Assembly (NCBI RefSeq): GCF_041625495.1
Contig: NZ_JBFJTH010000020.1
Location: 1 to 34,932, forward strand
From: Litorivivens sp041625495
GTDB lineage: Bacteria; Pseudomonadota; Gammaproteobacteria; Pseudomonadales; Spongiibacteraceae
Reading direction: 5' to 3'
Length of the DNA stretch: 34,932 nt
Shown: positions 1 to 8,271 of the stretch, piece by piece
Position numbering within the stretch: position 1 is the first letter of the stretch
Layout: every line of letters starts with the position of its first letter
The notes under the pieces: model-generated
The model's database searches: none
The model's input: the letters and a program-made list of their open reading frames with translations, nothing else
What the model was told of the DNA's origin: nothing
Made by a program: the position numbers and the translations under genes

Positions 1-1984
1 AGGACAGGCAATTGGGAATCATGTTCGCCATCAGGTGGCTATGACCATCCTGGTGCTGCAGACCTTCGCCATTGAGGGTAGTTCGGCCGGCTGTGGCTCC
101 CATCAGAAAGCCGCGCGCCTGACTATCACCAGCGGCCCAAGCCAGATCCATGATGCGCTGAAAGCCAAACATGGAATAGAAAATATAAAAGGGCACCATC
201 GGCAGGTTGTGATTGCTGTAGGAGGTCGCCGCCGCCAGCCACGCACTGAAGGCACCCGCTTCGTTAATACCCTCTTCCAGAATCTGTCCGCTTTTGTCCT
301 CTTTGTAATACATAATCTGATCAGCATCGTGCGGCGTGTAACGCTGCCCCTGCGACGAATAAATTCCGAGCTGACGGAACATGCCTTCCATTCCAAAGGT
401 ACGCGCCTCATCGGGAACGATAGGAACGATGACCTTGCCAACCCCTTTGTGCTTAACCAGTGACGACAGCGTTCGCACAAACGACATGGTGGTAGAAATT
501 TCCCGCTTGCCGCTGCCCTTGAGCTGTCCGCTCAAATCGTCGAGTGTGGGCACATCCAGCGATTCAAAATCTGCCTTGCGCGCCGGCAGATAACCACCCA
601 ACGCTTCGCGACGCTTGCGCATATAAACCATTTCCGGGCTGTCTTCTGCCGGACGGTAATACGGCACCTCTTTTAACTCTGCGTCGGAAATAGGAACCGC
701 AAAGCGGTCACGGAATTTTTTCAGGCTTTCCAAATCCAGCTTTTTCACGCCGTGGGTTTCGTTCTGGGCTTCGCCGCCCTTCCCCATGCCGTAACCTTTA
801 ACAGTCATTGCCAGCACGACCGTCGGCTGGCCCTTGTGCTCCACGGCGTTGGCATAGGCCGCATATACCTTGTAGGGATCGTGGCCACCACGGTTGAGAT
901 ACATGATGTCGTCGTCTGACAGGTCCTTGACCAATTCCAGCAGTTCGGGATACTTGCCAAAGAAATGCTCACGGGTATAGGCGCCGCCATTAGCCTTGTA
1001 GTTCTGCAGCTCGCCATCGCAAACTTCGTTCATGCGCCGTTTTAGGAAACCCTCTTTGTCTTTTTCCAGCAGCGGATCCCAATGTCGCCCCCAGATCACC
1101 TTATTGACGTTCCAACCGGCCCCGCGGAAAACCCCTTCTAATTCCTGGATGATTTTTCCGTTACCGCGCACCGGACCGTCCAGCCGCTGCAGGTTACAGT
1201 TGACCACGAACACTAGGTTGTCGAGCTGCTCACGCCCGGCCAGCGCGATAGCACCGAGCGACTCCGGCTCATCACACTCACCGTCACCGAGGAAGCACCA
1301 AACCTTTCGATCATCTTGCTGCACCAGACCACGACTGTCCTGATACTTCATCACGTGCGCCTGATAGATGGCCTGAATCGGGCCCAGACCCATACTAACC
1401 GTGGGAAACTGCCAGTAATCCGGCATCAACCAAGGGTGTGGATAGGAGGAAAGACCGTCGCCATCGACTTCGCGTCGAAAGTTATCGAGCTGATCTTCAT
1501 TCAAGCGCCCTTCAAGATAAGAGCGAGCGTACATACCCGGCGCGCTGTGCCCCTGGTAATAAATCAGATCAGGCTTGTCGCCACCGCGGAAAAAATAATT
1601 AAAACCCACATCGTAGAGCGTCGCGGCCGAGGAGAACGAAGAAATATGACCGCCCAATGCTTCGTTGTTGTCATTAGCGCGCATGACCATGGCCAGCGCG
1701 TTCCAACGAATTAAAGACCGAATCCGGCGCTCCATAAATAGGTCGCCCGGCATACGTTTTTCAGCCGTCGGTTCAATGGTGTTGCGAAAAGGAGTGGTTA
1801 TGGCGGGTGGCAACTTGGTGCCGTTCTGGGCGGCATGCCGCACCAGCATTTTCAGAAGATAGGCTGCTCGCGCTTTGCCCTGATGCCGCAATACACCGTC
1901 CAGTGCATCCAGCCACTCTTCCGTTTCCTGAGGATCCAAATCATCGCGCAGGTGTTCGCGAAGCTCTTCAAGTTCCTGAAGCAT
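1..1984 (-). CDS. aceE: Pyruvate dehydrogenase E1 component, homodimeric type (3' end outside window)
   Basis: This is the thiamine-diphosphate E1 subunit of the cytoplasmic pyruvate dehydrogenase complex, which decarboxylates pyruvate and acetylates the lipoyl domains of AceF. About 661 N-terminal residues are present, and the C-terminus lies beyond base 1. The translation follows E. coli AceE closely. It has the ERRIRSLIRWNA segment near residue 85, the SSYPHPWLMPDYWQFPTVSMG active-site stretch near residue 180, and the ThDP/Mg motif GDGE (residues 233-236) ending at NCN (262-264). DEARTFGMEGMFRQ and YYKEDKSGQILEEGINE follow in the second domain. The ATG at 1984 is preceded by AAGGA seven bases upstream, and the N-terminus aligns with the family. 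aceF would be expected next, off the left edge. The upstream region is unusually rich in palindromes and hairpins (see separate entries). The identification is secure. Confidence 0.97.
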   Translation of the reverse strand, partial: MLQELEELREHLRDDLDPQETEEWLDALDGVLRHQGKARAAYLLKMLVRHAAQNGTKLPPAITTPFRNTIEPTAEKRMPGDLFMERRIRSLIRWNALAMVMRANDNNEALGGHISSFSSAATLYDVGFNYFFRGGDKPDLIYYQGHSAPGMYARSYLEGRLNEDQLDNFRREVDGDGLSSYPHPWLMPDYWQFPTVSMGLGPIQAIYQAHVMKYQDSRGLVQQDDRKVWCFLGDGECDEPESLGAIALAGREQLDNLVFVVNCNLQRLDGPVRGNGKIIQELEGVFRGAGWNVNKVIWGRHWDPLLEKDKEGFLKRRMNEVCDGELQNYKANGGAYTREHFFGKYPELLELVKDLSDDDIMYLNRGGHDPYKVYAAYANAVEHKGQPTVVLAMTVKGYGMGKGGEAQNETHGVKKLDLESLKKFRDRFAVPISDAELKEVPYYRPAEDSPEMVYMRKRREALGGYLPARKADFESLDVPTLDDLSGQLKGSGKREISTTMSFVRTLSSLVKHKGVGKVIVPIVPDEARTFGMEGMFRQLGIYSSQGQRYTPHDADQIMYYKEDKSGQILEEGINEAGAFSAWLAAATSYSNHNLPMVPFYIFYSMFGFQRIMDLAWAAGDSQARGFLMGATAGRTTLNGEGLQHQDGHSHLMANMIPNCLS

Positions 1985-2014
1985 GAAACCGTCCTTCCAT
2001 CGAATGTCAGTGTG

Positions 2015-2034
2015 ATGGGCTGAGTTGAGCCCAT
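2015..2034 (-). promoter_or_regulatory. Hairpin in the aceE leader
   Basis: ATGGGCT and AGCCCAT form a perfect 7-bp stem with a 6-nt loop, ending about 30 bases before the aceE start codon. It would be a stable hairpin in the 5' UTR of any aceE transcript, or a protein-binding palindrome. It has no T-tract, so it is not a terminator. Confidence 0.45.
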
Positions 2035-2167
2035 TGTGGCCAGTGGGACCACCTTCTGCACCTTCGATATCGCGACGAGCAAACTTCGTCGTCAGACGAG
2101 TGAATGGTTGCCTAAAGTGAAGGTTATCACCTGGCCAGTTTACGCGTTCTCGCCTTGTGGGCGGAGA

Positions 2168-2202
2168 CCCGTTTTTGTGTTTTGTTCAGATGCAAAAACG
2201 GG
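2168..2202 (-). repeat. 10-bp perfect inverted repeat overlapping the terminator-like hairpin
   Basis: CCCGTTTTTG at 2168-2177 and CAAAAACGGG at 2193-2202 are exact reverse complements separated by 15 bases. The right-hand arm contains the second arm and U-tract of the hairpin at 2198-2216. In minus-strand RNA the two structures are therefore mutually exclusive. This is the geometry of an attenuator, though it could also be chance overlap with a terminator. Confidence 0.5.
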
Positions 2203-2216
2203 CCGGTCAGGCCCGT
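2194..2216 (-). terminator. Rho-independent terminator-like hairpin (M16 gene end or aceE attenuator)
   Basis: On the minus strand ACGGGCC pairs perfectly with GGCCCGT across a 5-nt loop (TGACC), and a run of T follows directly. It lies 165 bases after the stop codon of the M16 peptidase gene and before aceE. The simplest reading is the terminator of the tusA-perM-M16 run. It also lies only a few bases downstream of the best aceE promoter candidate, so an attenuation role is possible. Confidence 0.65.
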
Positions 2217-2221
2217 ATTGC

Positions 2222-2238
2222 ATGTAAAAATTTTACAT
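2222..2238. promoter_or_regulatory. 17-bp palindromic operator candidate 1, covering the aceE -10 box
   Basis: ATGTAAAA-A-TTTTACAT is a perfect palindrome with 8-bp arms. It shares the outer ATGTA and TACAT blocks and the same 7-bp interior with the palindrome at 2348-2364. It covers the -10 hexamer of the aceE promoter candidate, where a bound protein would block transcription. The binding protein is not known from the sequence. Confidence 0.5.
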
Positions 2239-2257
2239 TGAATACATAAACTTGCAA
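2230..2257 (-). promoter_or_regulatory. Candidate sigma-70 promoter for aceE
   Basis: On the minus strand TTGCAA (2257-2252) and TAAAAT (2235-2230) are separated by 16 bases, a reasonable sigma-70 match. Transcription would begin near 2223, giving a leader of about 240 nt that contains the hairpins at 2194-2216 and 2015-2034. No better promoter was found between this site and aceE. Confidence 0.45.
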
Positions 2258-2347
2258 GGACAAATTCGAAACGCAAGAGAAAACCGCGAGTACTCACTGA
2301 AAACACTGAAATTTTAGGCGCTTACCAGCCAAGCACCACTACATAAA

Positions 2348-2364
2348 ATGTAGTAATACTACAT
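2348..2364. promoter_or_regulatory. 17-bp palindromic operator candidate 2, HexR-box-like
   Basis: ATGTAGTA-A-TACTACAT is a perfect palindrome located about 17 bases beyond the M16 stop codon and roughly 125-140 bases upstream of the predicted aceE transcription start. A further ACTACAT at 2338-2344 adds a third arm. The core TGTAGTAATACTACA fits the TGTARTNNNAYTACA pattern I recall for HexR, the KDPG-responsive regulator of central carbon metabolism in Gammaproteobacteria. The HexR assignment is inference; the palindrome itself is directly visible. Confidence 0.45.
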
Positions 2365-2380
2365 GGAATGCACTCACACA

Positions 2381-5221
2381 TTACTCTCCGAGTTTCGGGT
2401 GCTCATAGAGAAAAAATTCACGCTTGCCGCCCGCCTTGATCACCCCTTGCAGACTTCGTGTACCGAGATCCTTCTCTCCACGGTCACCGCCCGCCTGTAG
2501 CCACAGTGAACGCCGGTTAGCTGGCGCCATGATAGCGCCAAGTTCGCGCCGCCATACGTCGTAACCCATGGAGTCCAACACCTCTACTAACTGCTCGCGA
2601 CTATTAAAAGAGGTATAGCCGTCCATCAGATCGCGCCAGTAGCGATCACCGGCCTCCCAAAGATTGCGTGGCGTCTCCATCAGCTTGACCCGCAAGGCCA
2701 GTCGATTGCGCTCGTAGAGCTCCTCGCTAATACCGTTTTCCAGCCAGCCCGACAAAAACGTGCGAAAGCGATCCTGCAAATCGGCAGTATCTGTTACCGG
2801 CGACTGCACCATGAAATAGAGCCCGGGCACTTCGCGTACAGGATAAGCACCAGCGAAGACCACGTAGCCCAACTGATCTTGCGTGCGCAACTGATTGAAA
2901 AACGCAGGCCCGACCATCTGACCGGCAATGCCCAGCACTACGCGCGCCCGGTGTCCGGGATCTGGCGCTTGCACATACCACAGCAGCGCGGCGTCGTTGT
3001 GCTTCAGGTTATAGCTCTCACCAAAATCTCCCTGGGGAATCCGGCGCACCTGTTCCGGGCGAGCGTCAGGTACTCGGTCGCCGAGCAGGAAGTCGGCCGC
3101 AATATTGGCGTATTCTCGCGCTTCGGTAGAGCTATAGTTACCGTGCGCCATAACGTAGAGCTGCGTGGCAGACATCGCTTCACGGCTGTAGGCCTTGATG
3201 TGCTTCATGGTGAATTTATTGGCGGCCGCAAGCCGTTCTTCGATTGACCAGCGATGGCGTTTAAGGTTTTCCGACAGACTCGCCGAAAGAAAGCGGTACG
3301 GATCGTTCAAGCGCTGATTTTCCAGATCGCGAATATAATCCAGTTTCACCCGCTGAAAACGCACCTCATCCCATTCCGGCGATCCCAGTCGACTGGCCAG
3401 GCTGTCCAGCAACATGCCCTGCTTGTCGTTAAACCCGCGAATCTCTAACTCGATTCCATCCCAGCGCGCATGCAGTGAATAATTCAACCCCGCAATCTGC
3501 GCCGGATAGGCAAAGGCATTAAGCTCGTCACGCACCATACGCACCCAGATTTCTGCGGCAGCCTGCCGCTCGGGATCACGACTGACGCTGGGCGAGCGAA
3601 TAAGGATATTCAGATTGCCCTTGGGGATTGCAAACCGTTTGTCGAGCATGTGCCAGGCACCCACACGGCTGGTATTGACTACCTGTTGCGGGGTAGTCGA
3701 ACCTTCTCCTGCTCGCAACGAAAGATCTGACGCGATAAACGGGTTGGGCTTAGGCAACATCAAACCCGGCATGCCGGTGCGCTGAGTCCAGCGATCACGC
3801 ATGGCCGCCGTCACACCAGTGACCTTATAAGGCACCTGATAGAGCTCAGAAACCTTATCTCCATCCAGTTCGGGACGAGTAATCGCAATAACCGCGTTGT
3901 CCAACGTCAGCTGATCCGCGAGCGATTGAATCAGTTCGGCGTCAAAATCAGAAATGGCGTAGTCGCCTCGAATGATATCCGAAGGGCTATAGTAGTGAAG
4001 ATTGTGCGCCAGCTGGCTTGCCTCATGGATCTCACTAGGTCTCGTTCGATAATTGAACTGCAAACGCGCATTGTCCACCAGCTCCTGAAAGCGCCAGTTT
4101 TCAACGCCGCGCTCCTGGACCAGAGCAATAGCCTCAAAAACCGTGTCGGTCACAACGTCAACAGCAGCAAGACCAGCCGGAGTCAGCTCAACGTCAATGG
4201 AAAACAGCGCACCACCGTCATACTCCAGACTGGTGCCTGCCCGCAGCCCCTCAGCCCAACCGTTTTTCTTGAGCACATAGAGCAAGCTGCCCTCACCCTC
4301 ATGACCCAAAAGGTGTCCTAGGTAATGTAAAGGTTTCTTGTGATACTGCTGGCGCACATTCGGCATCGGGAAACTGATCGAGAGCTCGCGCAACTCTTTG
4401 TGGGGCTTGAGTTCAAATCGCAGCGGGAGCTCATCTACCAGTGTCTCCGTGACAGGCTTGATCTTTACGCCCCGGTTTTCTATTTCGGAGAAACGCGGCG
4501 CAACCATTGCCTGCAACTCATCCAGGCTTTCACGACCAATAACAACCAGCGTCATGCGATTAGCCGAATAATATTTTTTATAGAAATCCAGGAGATCCTG
4601 ACGCAATGCCTCTTCACCACGCCCTCCCAACAACGTCGCCAGGTTACCTACCGTAAACTTGGTAAACGGATGCTCAGGATTGGCCAACTCCTTAAACACA
4701 TCAAGGGTGCGGCGATAATCATTTTGAATGCGAGCCTGGTACTCAGAATTGACTGCGTTGACTTCACGACCGACGAATTCAGCATTAAATAGCGGCGCCA
4801 CAAAAAACTGCGAAAACCGGTCCAGCGCATCGTCGAGATGACCTGCCCCAATGTCGAAAAAATAGTTGGTGTGCTCAAACGAGGTATACGCGTTGTGTGA
4901 ACCGCCGTGACCGGCAACAAAGGTTTGATACTCTCCGGCATCCGGATATTTCTCAGTACCGAGAAAGAGCATATGCTCAAGAAAATGCGCCAAGCCTTGA
5001 CGATCGCGTGGATCCTGCCGGCTTCCCACCTTGATATCCAGTGACGCCGCCGCCTTGTCCACCCGCGGGTCTGAAATCAACACCACCTGAAGGTCATTAT
5101 CTAGACGTAAATGGCGCGCCTGGCGTTGATCGGTCTCCGGTAAAATGATCTGTTCAACAGGACGCTCGCCACAAGCGGTGAGCCAGAAAACCAGAAATAC
5201 CAGAGACCAGCGTTTTAACAT
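2381..5221 (-). CDS. M16 family zinc metallopeptidase (insulinase/pitrilysin-like), lipoprotein
   Basis: This is a large inverted-zinc-motif peptidase of the pitrilysin/insulysin type, expected to degrade peptides in the periplasm. It has 946 residues, the full four-domain family length. The inverted motif HFLEH gives H79, E82 and H83, and the distal zinc glutamate is E160 in the VNSEY segment. All catalytic residues are present. The N-terminus is a lipoprotein signal with lipobox LTAC (Cys17) followed by Gly, which suggests outer-membrane sorting. The ATG at 5221 overlaps the perM stop (TGATG), so translation is probably coupled. A TTG one codon upstream is a possible start and sits closer to the AGGAGG. 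It is the last gene of a tusA-perM-M16 run. The substrate is unknown. Confidence 0.93.
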   Translation of the reverse strand: MLKRWSLVFLVFWLTACGERPVEQIILPETDQRQARHLRLDNDLQVVLISDPRVDKAAASLDIKVGSRQDPRDRQGLAHFLEHMLFLGTEKYPDAGEYQTFVAGHGGSHNAYTSFEHTNYFFDIGAGHLDDALDRFSQFFVAPLFNAEFVGREVNAVNSEYQARIQNDYRRTLDVFKELANPEHPFTKFTVGNLATLLGGRGEEALRQDLLDFYKKYYSANRMTLVVIGRESLDELQAMVAPRFSEIENRGVKIKPVTETLVDELPLRFELKPHKELRELSISFPMPNVRQQYHKKPLHYLGHLLGHEGEGSLLYVLKKNGWAEGLRAGTSLEYDGGALFSIDVELTPAGLAAVDVVTDTVFEAIALVQERGVENWRFQELVDNARLQFNYRTRPSEIHEASQLAHNLHYYSPSDIIRGDYAISDFDAELIQSLADQLTLDNAVIAITRPELDGDKVSELYQVPYKVTGVTAAMRDRWTQRTGMPGLMLPKPNPFIASDLSLRAGEGSTTPQQVVNTSRVGAWHMLDKRFAIPKGNLNILIRSPSVSRDPERQAAAEIWVRMVRDELNAFAYPAQIAGLNYSLHARWDGIELEIRGFNDKQGMLLDSLASRLGSPEWDEVRFQRVKLDYIRDLENQRLNDPYRFLSASLSENLKRHRWSIEERLAAANKFTMKHIKAYSREAMSATQLYVMAHGNYSSTEAREYANIAADFLLGDRVPDARPEQVRRIPQGDFGESYNLKHNDAALLWYVQAPDPGHRARVVLGIAGQMVGPAFFNQLRTQDQLGYVVFAGAYPVREVPGLYFMVQSPVTDTADLQDRFRTFLSGWLENGISEELYERNRLALRVKLMETPRNLWEAGDRYWRDLMDGYTSFNSREQLVEVLDSMGYDVWRRELGAIMAPANRRSLWLQAGGDRGEKDLGTRSLQGVIKAGGKREFFLYEHPKLGE

Positions 5222-6306
5222 CAAACCTTTTCCTCCTGAAGCGTTACTGACGACGAGAGCGTACCCGGCGTCGGCCAGGCATTGAGTATGGCCTTAACCA
5301 GGGTCGCCAGCGGTATGGCAAAAAAGACACCCCACAAGCCCCAGACACCGCCAAATACCAGCACGGACAATATGATGGCCACCGGGTGCATATTAACCAC
5401 CTCTGAAAACAACAGCGGCACCAGAACGTTGCCATCGATGGCCTGAATCAAGCCATAGACAAACAGCAGCGTATAAAATTCCGGCCCTACGCCCCATTGC
5501 AGATAGCCGACAATCACGACAGGTATCGTGACCACCGCCGCGCCAATATAGGGAATGACCACCGACATCCCCACCAACAACGCCAACAGTGCGGCATAGT
5601 TGAGGTCGAGCCAAATAAAGCTCACATAAGTCGCGGAGCCGACAATAACGATTTCAATGCCTTTGCCCCGAACATAATTGGCGACCTGATCATTCATCTC
5701 AATCCAGATTTTGGCCATCAGTGGCCGCCGGTGCGGCAGAAAGGTTTTCAGCCAATCGAGAATCTGATCCTTATCTTTGAGAAAGAAAAACACCAGTATG
5801 GGCACCAGGATCAGGTAAATCAGCACACCCAGCAAATTGGGAAGTTGCGCGATGGAGAACGACACCACCCGCTGACCCAGCTTACCGAGCTCGGCACCAG
5901 CCGCCCCCACCAGGTCACGCACCTGTGCCTCCGAAATCAGATCGGAACGCTCCGGCCACTGCATGAGCGTTTTCTGAAGTTCACGCAGCAGCACGGGTAG
6001 CTCTTGGATCAAACTCGTCAGCTGCTTCCAGACCAGCGGCATCAAGCCGAAGATAAACCCGAAGAACAGCCCCATAAACAACAGATAGGCAAGCGTGATT
6101 GCCAACCAGCGCGGCGCGCGCCAGGCCACCAGCGTGGCGATCATACCCTGCATCATAAAGGCAAAGACCAAGCTAGCAATCACCGGAGCCAGCACATTAC
6201 CAAGCGTCACAATAAGCAGCAGGCCAACCAACAACAACAGCAACAGCACTACCGTTTCTTCTTCGGCAAACAGCCGGTCTATCCAGTTGCGAATAATGCG
6301 CAACAT
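5221..6306 (-). CDS. perM: AI-2E/PerM family polytopic membrane protein
   Basis: The 361-residue protein belongs to the AI-2E transporter (PerM/YdiK/TqsA) family. It has paired hydrophobic segments at about residues 17-57 and 68-92, then an amphipathic cytoplasmic region with the family-typical LPHRRP and NYVRGKG segments (about 190-218). A C-terminal bundle follows, with the VVIPYIGA and GLIQAIDGNVLVP motifs. The transported substrate is not known for PerM. In E. coli perM lies beside bepA, and here only tusA separates the two. The ATG at 6306 is preceded by a GGGGGAG stretch. The stop overlaps the start of the M16 gene by one base. The start follows the tusA stop by about 15 bases, so the three genes are probably one operon. 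Confidence 0.93.
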   Translation of the reverse strand: MLRIIRNWIDRLFAEEETVVLLLLLLVGLLLIVTLGNVLAPVIASLVFAFMMQGMIATLVAWRAPRWLAITLAYLLFMGLFFGFIFGLMPLVWKQLTSLIQELPVLLRELQKTLMQWPERSDLISEAQVRDLVGAAGAELGKLGQRVVSFSIAQLPNLLGVLIYLILVPILVFFFLKDKDQILDWLKTFLPHRRPLMAKIWIEMNDQVANYVRGKGIEIVIVGSATYVSFIWLDLNYAALLALLVGMSVVIPYIGAAVVTIPVVIVGYLQWGVGPEFYTLLFVYGLIQAIDGNVLVPLLFSEVVNMHPVAIILSVLVFGGVWGLWGVFFAIPLATLVKAILNAWPTPGTLSSSVTLQEEKV

Positions 6307-6321
6307 GCTTAGCTCTCCCCC

Positions 6322-6555
6322 TCAGGCTTTTCTGAGAATATAACGGTACTCGCCGTTGGACTCTTCAGACAACAACAATGCATGGCCGCTCTGCTGAGAA
6401 AACACGGCGAAGTCTCGCACTGAGCCTTGGTCAGTGGCTGTTACCTCCAGCGTTTGTCCAACAGTCATTTTATTCAAGGCCTGCTTGGCCTTGAGTAGAG
6501 GCAACGGGCAATCCAGCCCCCGGGCATCCACGGAAACGTCACACGGTTGATCCAT
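6322..6555 (-). CDS. tusA: TusA/SirA-family sulfurtransferase-like protein
   Basis: This is a 77-residue TusA fold protein. The family accepts persulfide sulfur on a conserved cysteine for tRNA thiolation, molybdenum cofactor or related sulfur relay. The signature CPLP occurs with Cys16 in DARGLDCPLPLLKAKQAL, and the remaining beta-alpha-beta pattern is intact. An extra Cys at residue 5 is not the conserved one. The ATG at 6555 is preferred to the adjacent TTG. The Shine-Dalgarno sequence is weak. Its position between perM and divergent bepA recurs in Gammaproteobacteria. It could be a TusA paralogue instead of the tRNA-modification TusA proper, since no tusBCDE genes are nearby. Confidence 0.88.
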   Translation of the reverse strand: MDQPCDVSVDARGLDCPLPLLKAKQALNKMTVGQTLEVTATDQGSVRDFAVFSQQSGHALLLSEESNGEYRYILRKA

Positions 6556-6738
6556 CAAGCTTACTCACACCCGACAATGGCAAAGCAGGCAGTATAACGG
6601 TCGAACCGAGCGTCGCCCAGCGTACAACGTACAGTATCAGTGCGGCACTTTTCACGATTTATCTGGTCAGAGAGAGTTAAGCTTGTTTTCATAGCCTACA
6701 AACCGCTAAAGTTGTTTTCATTTCATGAATGTAGTTAC

Positions 6739-8190
6739 GTGATCAGAACTCTACTCCTGTCCCTGATATTCCTCCTGCCATACAGTGTGCTCTCCCAGAG
6801 TAGCAACGCTGGGGGCGGCAACGAGTATGACCTTCCCGAACTTGGTGACGGCAGCTCCCGGCACTTCAGCCTGGATCAGGAGCACGAGCTGGGAAGGGTT
6901 TGGCTGAAAGCCTTCCGTAGCCGAGTAGATACCGTTGCCGATCCGCTGATGCAGGATTATCTCGAAGACCTGACCTACCGTTTGGCCCGCCACAGCCAGC
7001 TCAGCGACAAGCGACTGGAGCTGGTTATCGTCAACAACCCGGAGCTGAATGCCTTCGCGGTACCTGGTGGCGTGGTAGGCATCAACAACGGCCTGCTAAC
7101 TTACGCGGAAAACGAGGCGCAACTGGCTGGCGTACTCAGTCACGAACTGGCCCACCTTAGCCAACGCCACTTCGCACGCTCGCTCGATAAGCAACGGGCT
7201 GGCAATCTATCGATGATGGCCGGCCTGCTGGCGGGCATAGTCCTGGCAGCCACCACGGGCAGTGACGCCGGCATGGCCGCAATCGCTACCGGGCAGGCGG
7301 CCGCCATGCAGTCACAATTGCGCTTTAGCCGCGAACACGAACAGGAAGCGGATCGGCTTGGCATGCAGACCATGGCCAATGCCGGTATGGACCCCGCCGC
7401 GATTCCCGCCATGTTTGAAATCATGAATCGACGGCTGCGTTTCAACAGCAACAAACCGCCGGAATTTCTGCTTACTCACCCTCTGACCGACAGCCGAATC
7501 AGCGACAGTACCAACCGAGCTCGCAACTACAAGCGCGCGGTGTATACCGACAGCCTTAACTTCCAGTTGATGAAAAAACGGGCTGAGCTTTCACTCGCAG
7601 CCAATAAACGCGACATACTGAATCAATGGCAACACGACCTGAAAAACAATCCGTCCGAATCAGCAACCTACGGTGTGGTGATAGCACTGATGGCAAACGA
7701 TCAGTGGGAGGAAGCCGGTAAGCGCCTTGAGCCGCTGCTGGCTGACGACCCCAACCGCATTGCCTATGTCGTAGCTCAGGCCAATACGCTGGCCGGCAAA
7801 AAAGCCTTCCGCGACGCCAGTGAGTTACTGCGCAAACACCTGGATCTAAACCCGGGCAACAACGCCCTGACGATGACCCTGGCAGATGTTTTACAGCGCG
7901 GCGGCCGCCCCCATGAAGCCGAGGAATTGCTCTCGGACCACAGCAAACGACGCCCCCAGGATCCAGCCCTGTGGTATCAGCTGGCAGAATTGCACGGGCT
8001 GTCTGGCAATATTCTGGGGGTACACATGGCGCGCGCCGAGTATTTCATGCTGCGCGGCTATCTCGACAGTGCAGAAAAGCAGATGCACTACGCCTGGCCG
8101 CTCACCGCCGACAGCAACGTGGCACGCCACAAATTGCGGCAGCGGATGAAGGATTTACAGGATTTGAGGGAAACCCTCAAGAAATTCTAG
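6739..8190 (+). CDS. bepA: BepA (YfgC) M48 metalloprotease with TPR domain
   Basis: This periplasmic M48 protease/chaperone takes part in LptD assembly and outer-membrane quality control. The zinc site is complete: HELAH (H135, E136, H139 from the chosen start), Glu203 in the EQEADR segment, and the LTHPL histidine (247) that plugs the active site in E. coli BepA. The C-terminal half carries TPR helices ending in RMKDLQDLRETLKKF. The start is uncertain. The frame is open from a GTG at 6640, but a GTG at 6739 begins directly at the signal peptide (IRTLLLSLIFLLPYSVLS). None of the candidates has a clear ribosome site. Two copies of TTGTTTTCAT at 6683 and 6712 lie upstream. It is divergent from tusA-perM-M16. 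Confidence 0.93.
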   Translation: MIRTLLLSLIFLLPYSVLSQSSNAGGGNEYDLPELGDGSSRHFSLDQEHELGRVWLKAFRSRVDTVADPLMQDYLEDLTYRLARHSQLSDKRLELVIVNNPELNAFAVPGGVVGINNGLLTYAENEAQLAGVLSHELAHLSQRHFARSLDKQRAGNLSMMAGLLAGIVLAATTGSDAGMAAIATGQAAAMQSQLRFSREHEQEADRLGMQTMANAGMDPAAIPAMFEIMNRRLRFNSNKPPEFLLTHPLTDSRISDSTNRARNYKRAVYTDSLNFQLMKKRAELSLAANKRDILNQWQHDLKNNPSESATYGVVIALMANDQWEEAGKRLEPLLADDPNRIAYVVAQANTLAGKKAFRDASELLRKHLDLNPGNNALTMTLADVLQRGGRPHEAEELLSDHSKRRPQDPALWYQLAELHGLSGNILGVHMARAEYFMLRGYLDSAEKQMHYAWPLTADSNVARHKLRQRMKDLQDLRETLKKF

Positions 8191-8216
8191 TCAGGGACAC
8201 TATTTGAGGGAGGCGC

Positions 8217-8240
8217 TGCCTGTTCCAGCGGGAACAGGCA
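8217..8240. terminator. Strong hairpin between convergent bepA and nadA, no U-tract
   Basis: TGCCTGTTCC and GGAACAGGCA form a perfect 10-bp stem around the tetraloop AGCG. Neither side has a T-run. A smaller hairpin, TTGAGGG-AAA-CCCTCAA (8164-8180), lies inside the last codons of bepA. It probably serves as a shared 3' end or barrier for the two converging transcripts. Confidence 0.55.
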
Positions 8241-8271
8241 TCATCAAGGGCTTCACCTATAACGCAACCGC

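Noticed and set aside
6640..6738. An extended BepA N-terminus from a GTG at 6640.
   Set aside because: The extra 33 residues do not resemble BepA and would bury the signal peptide; the GTG at 6739 starts right at it.
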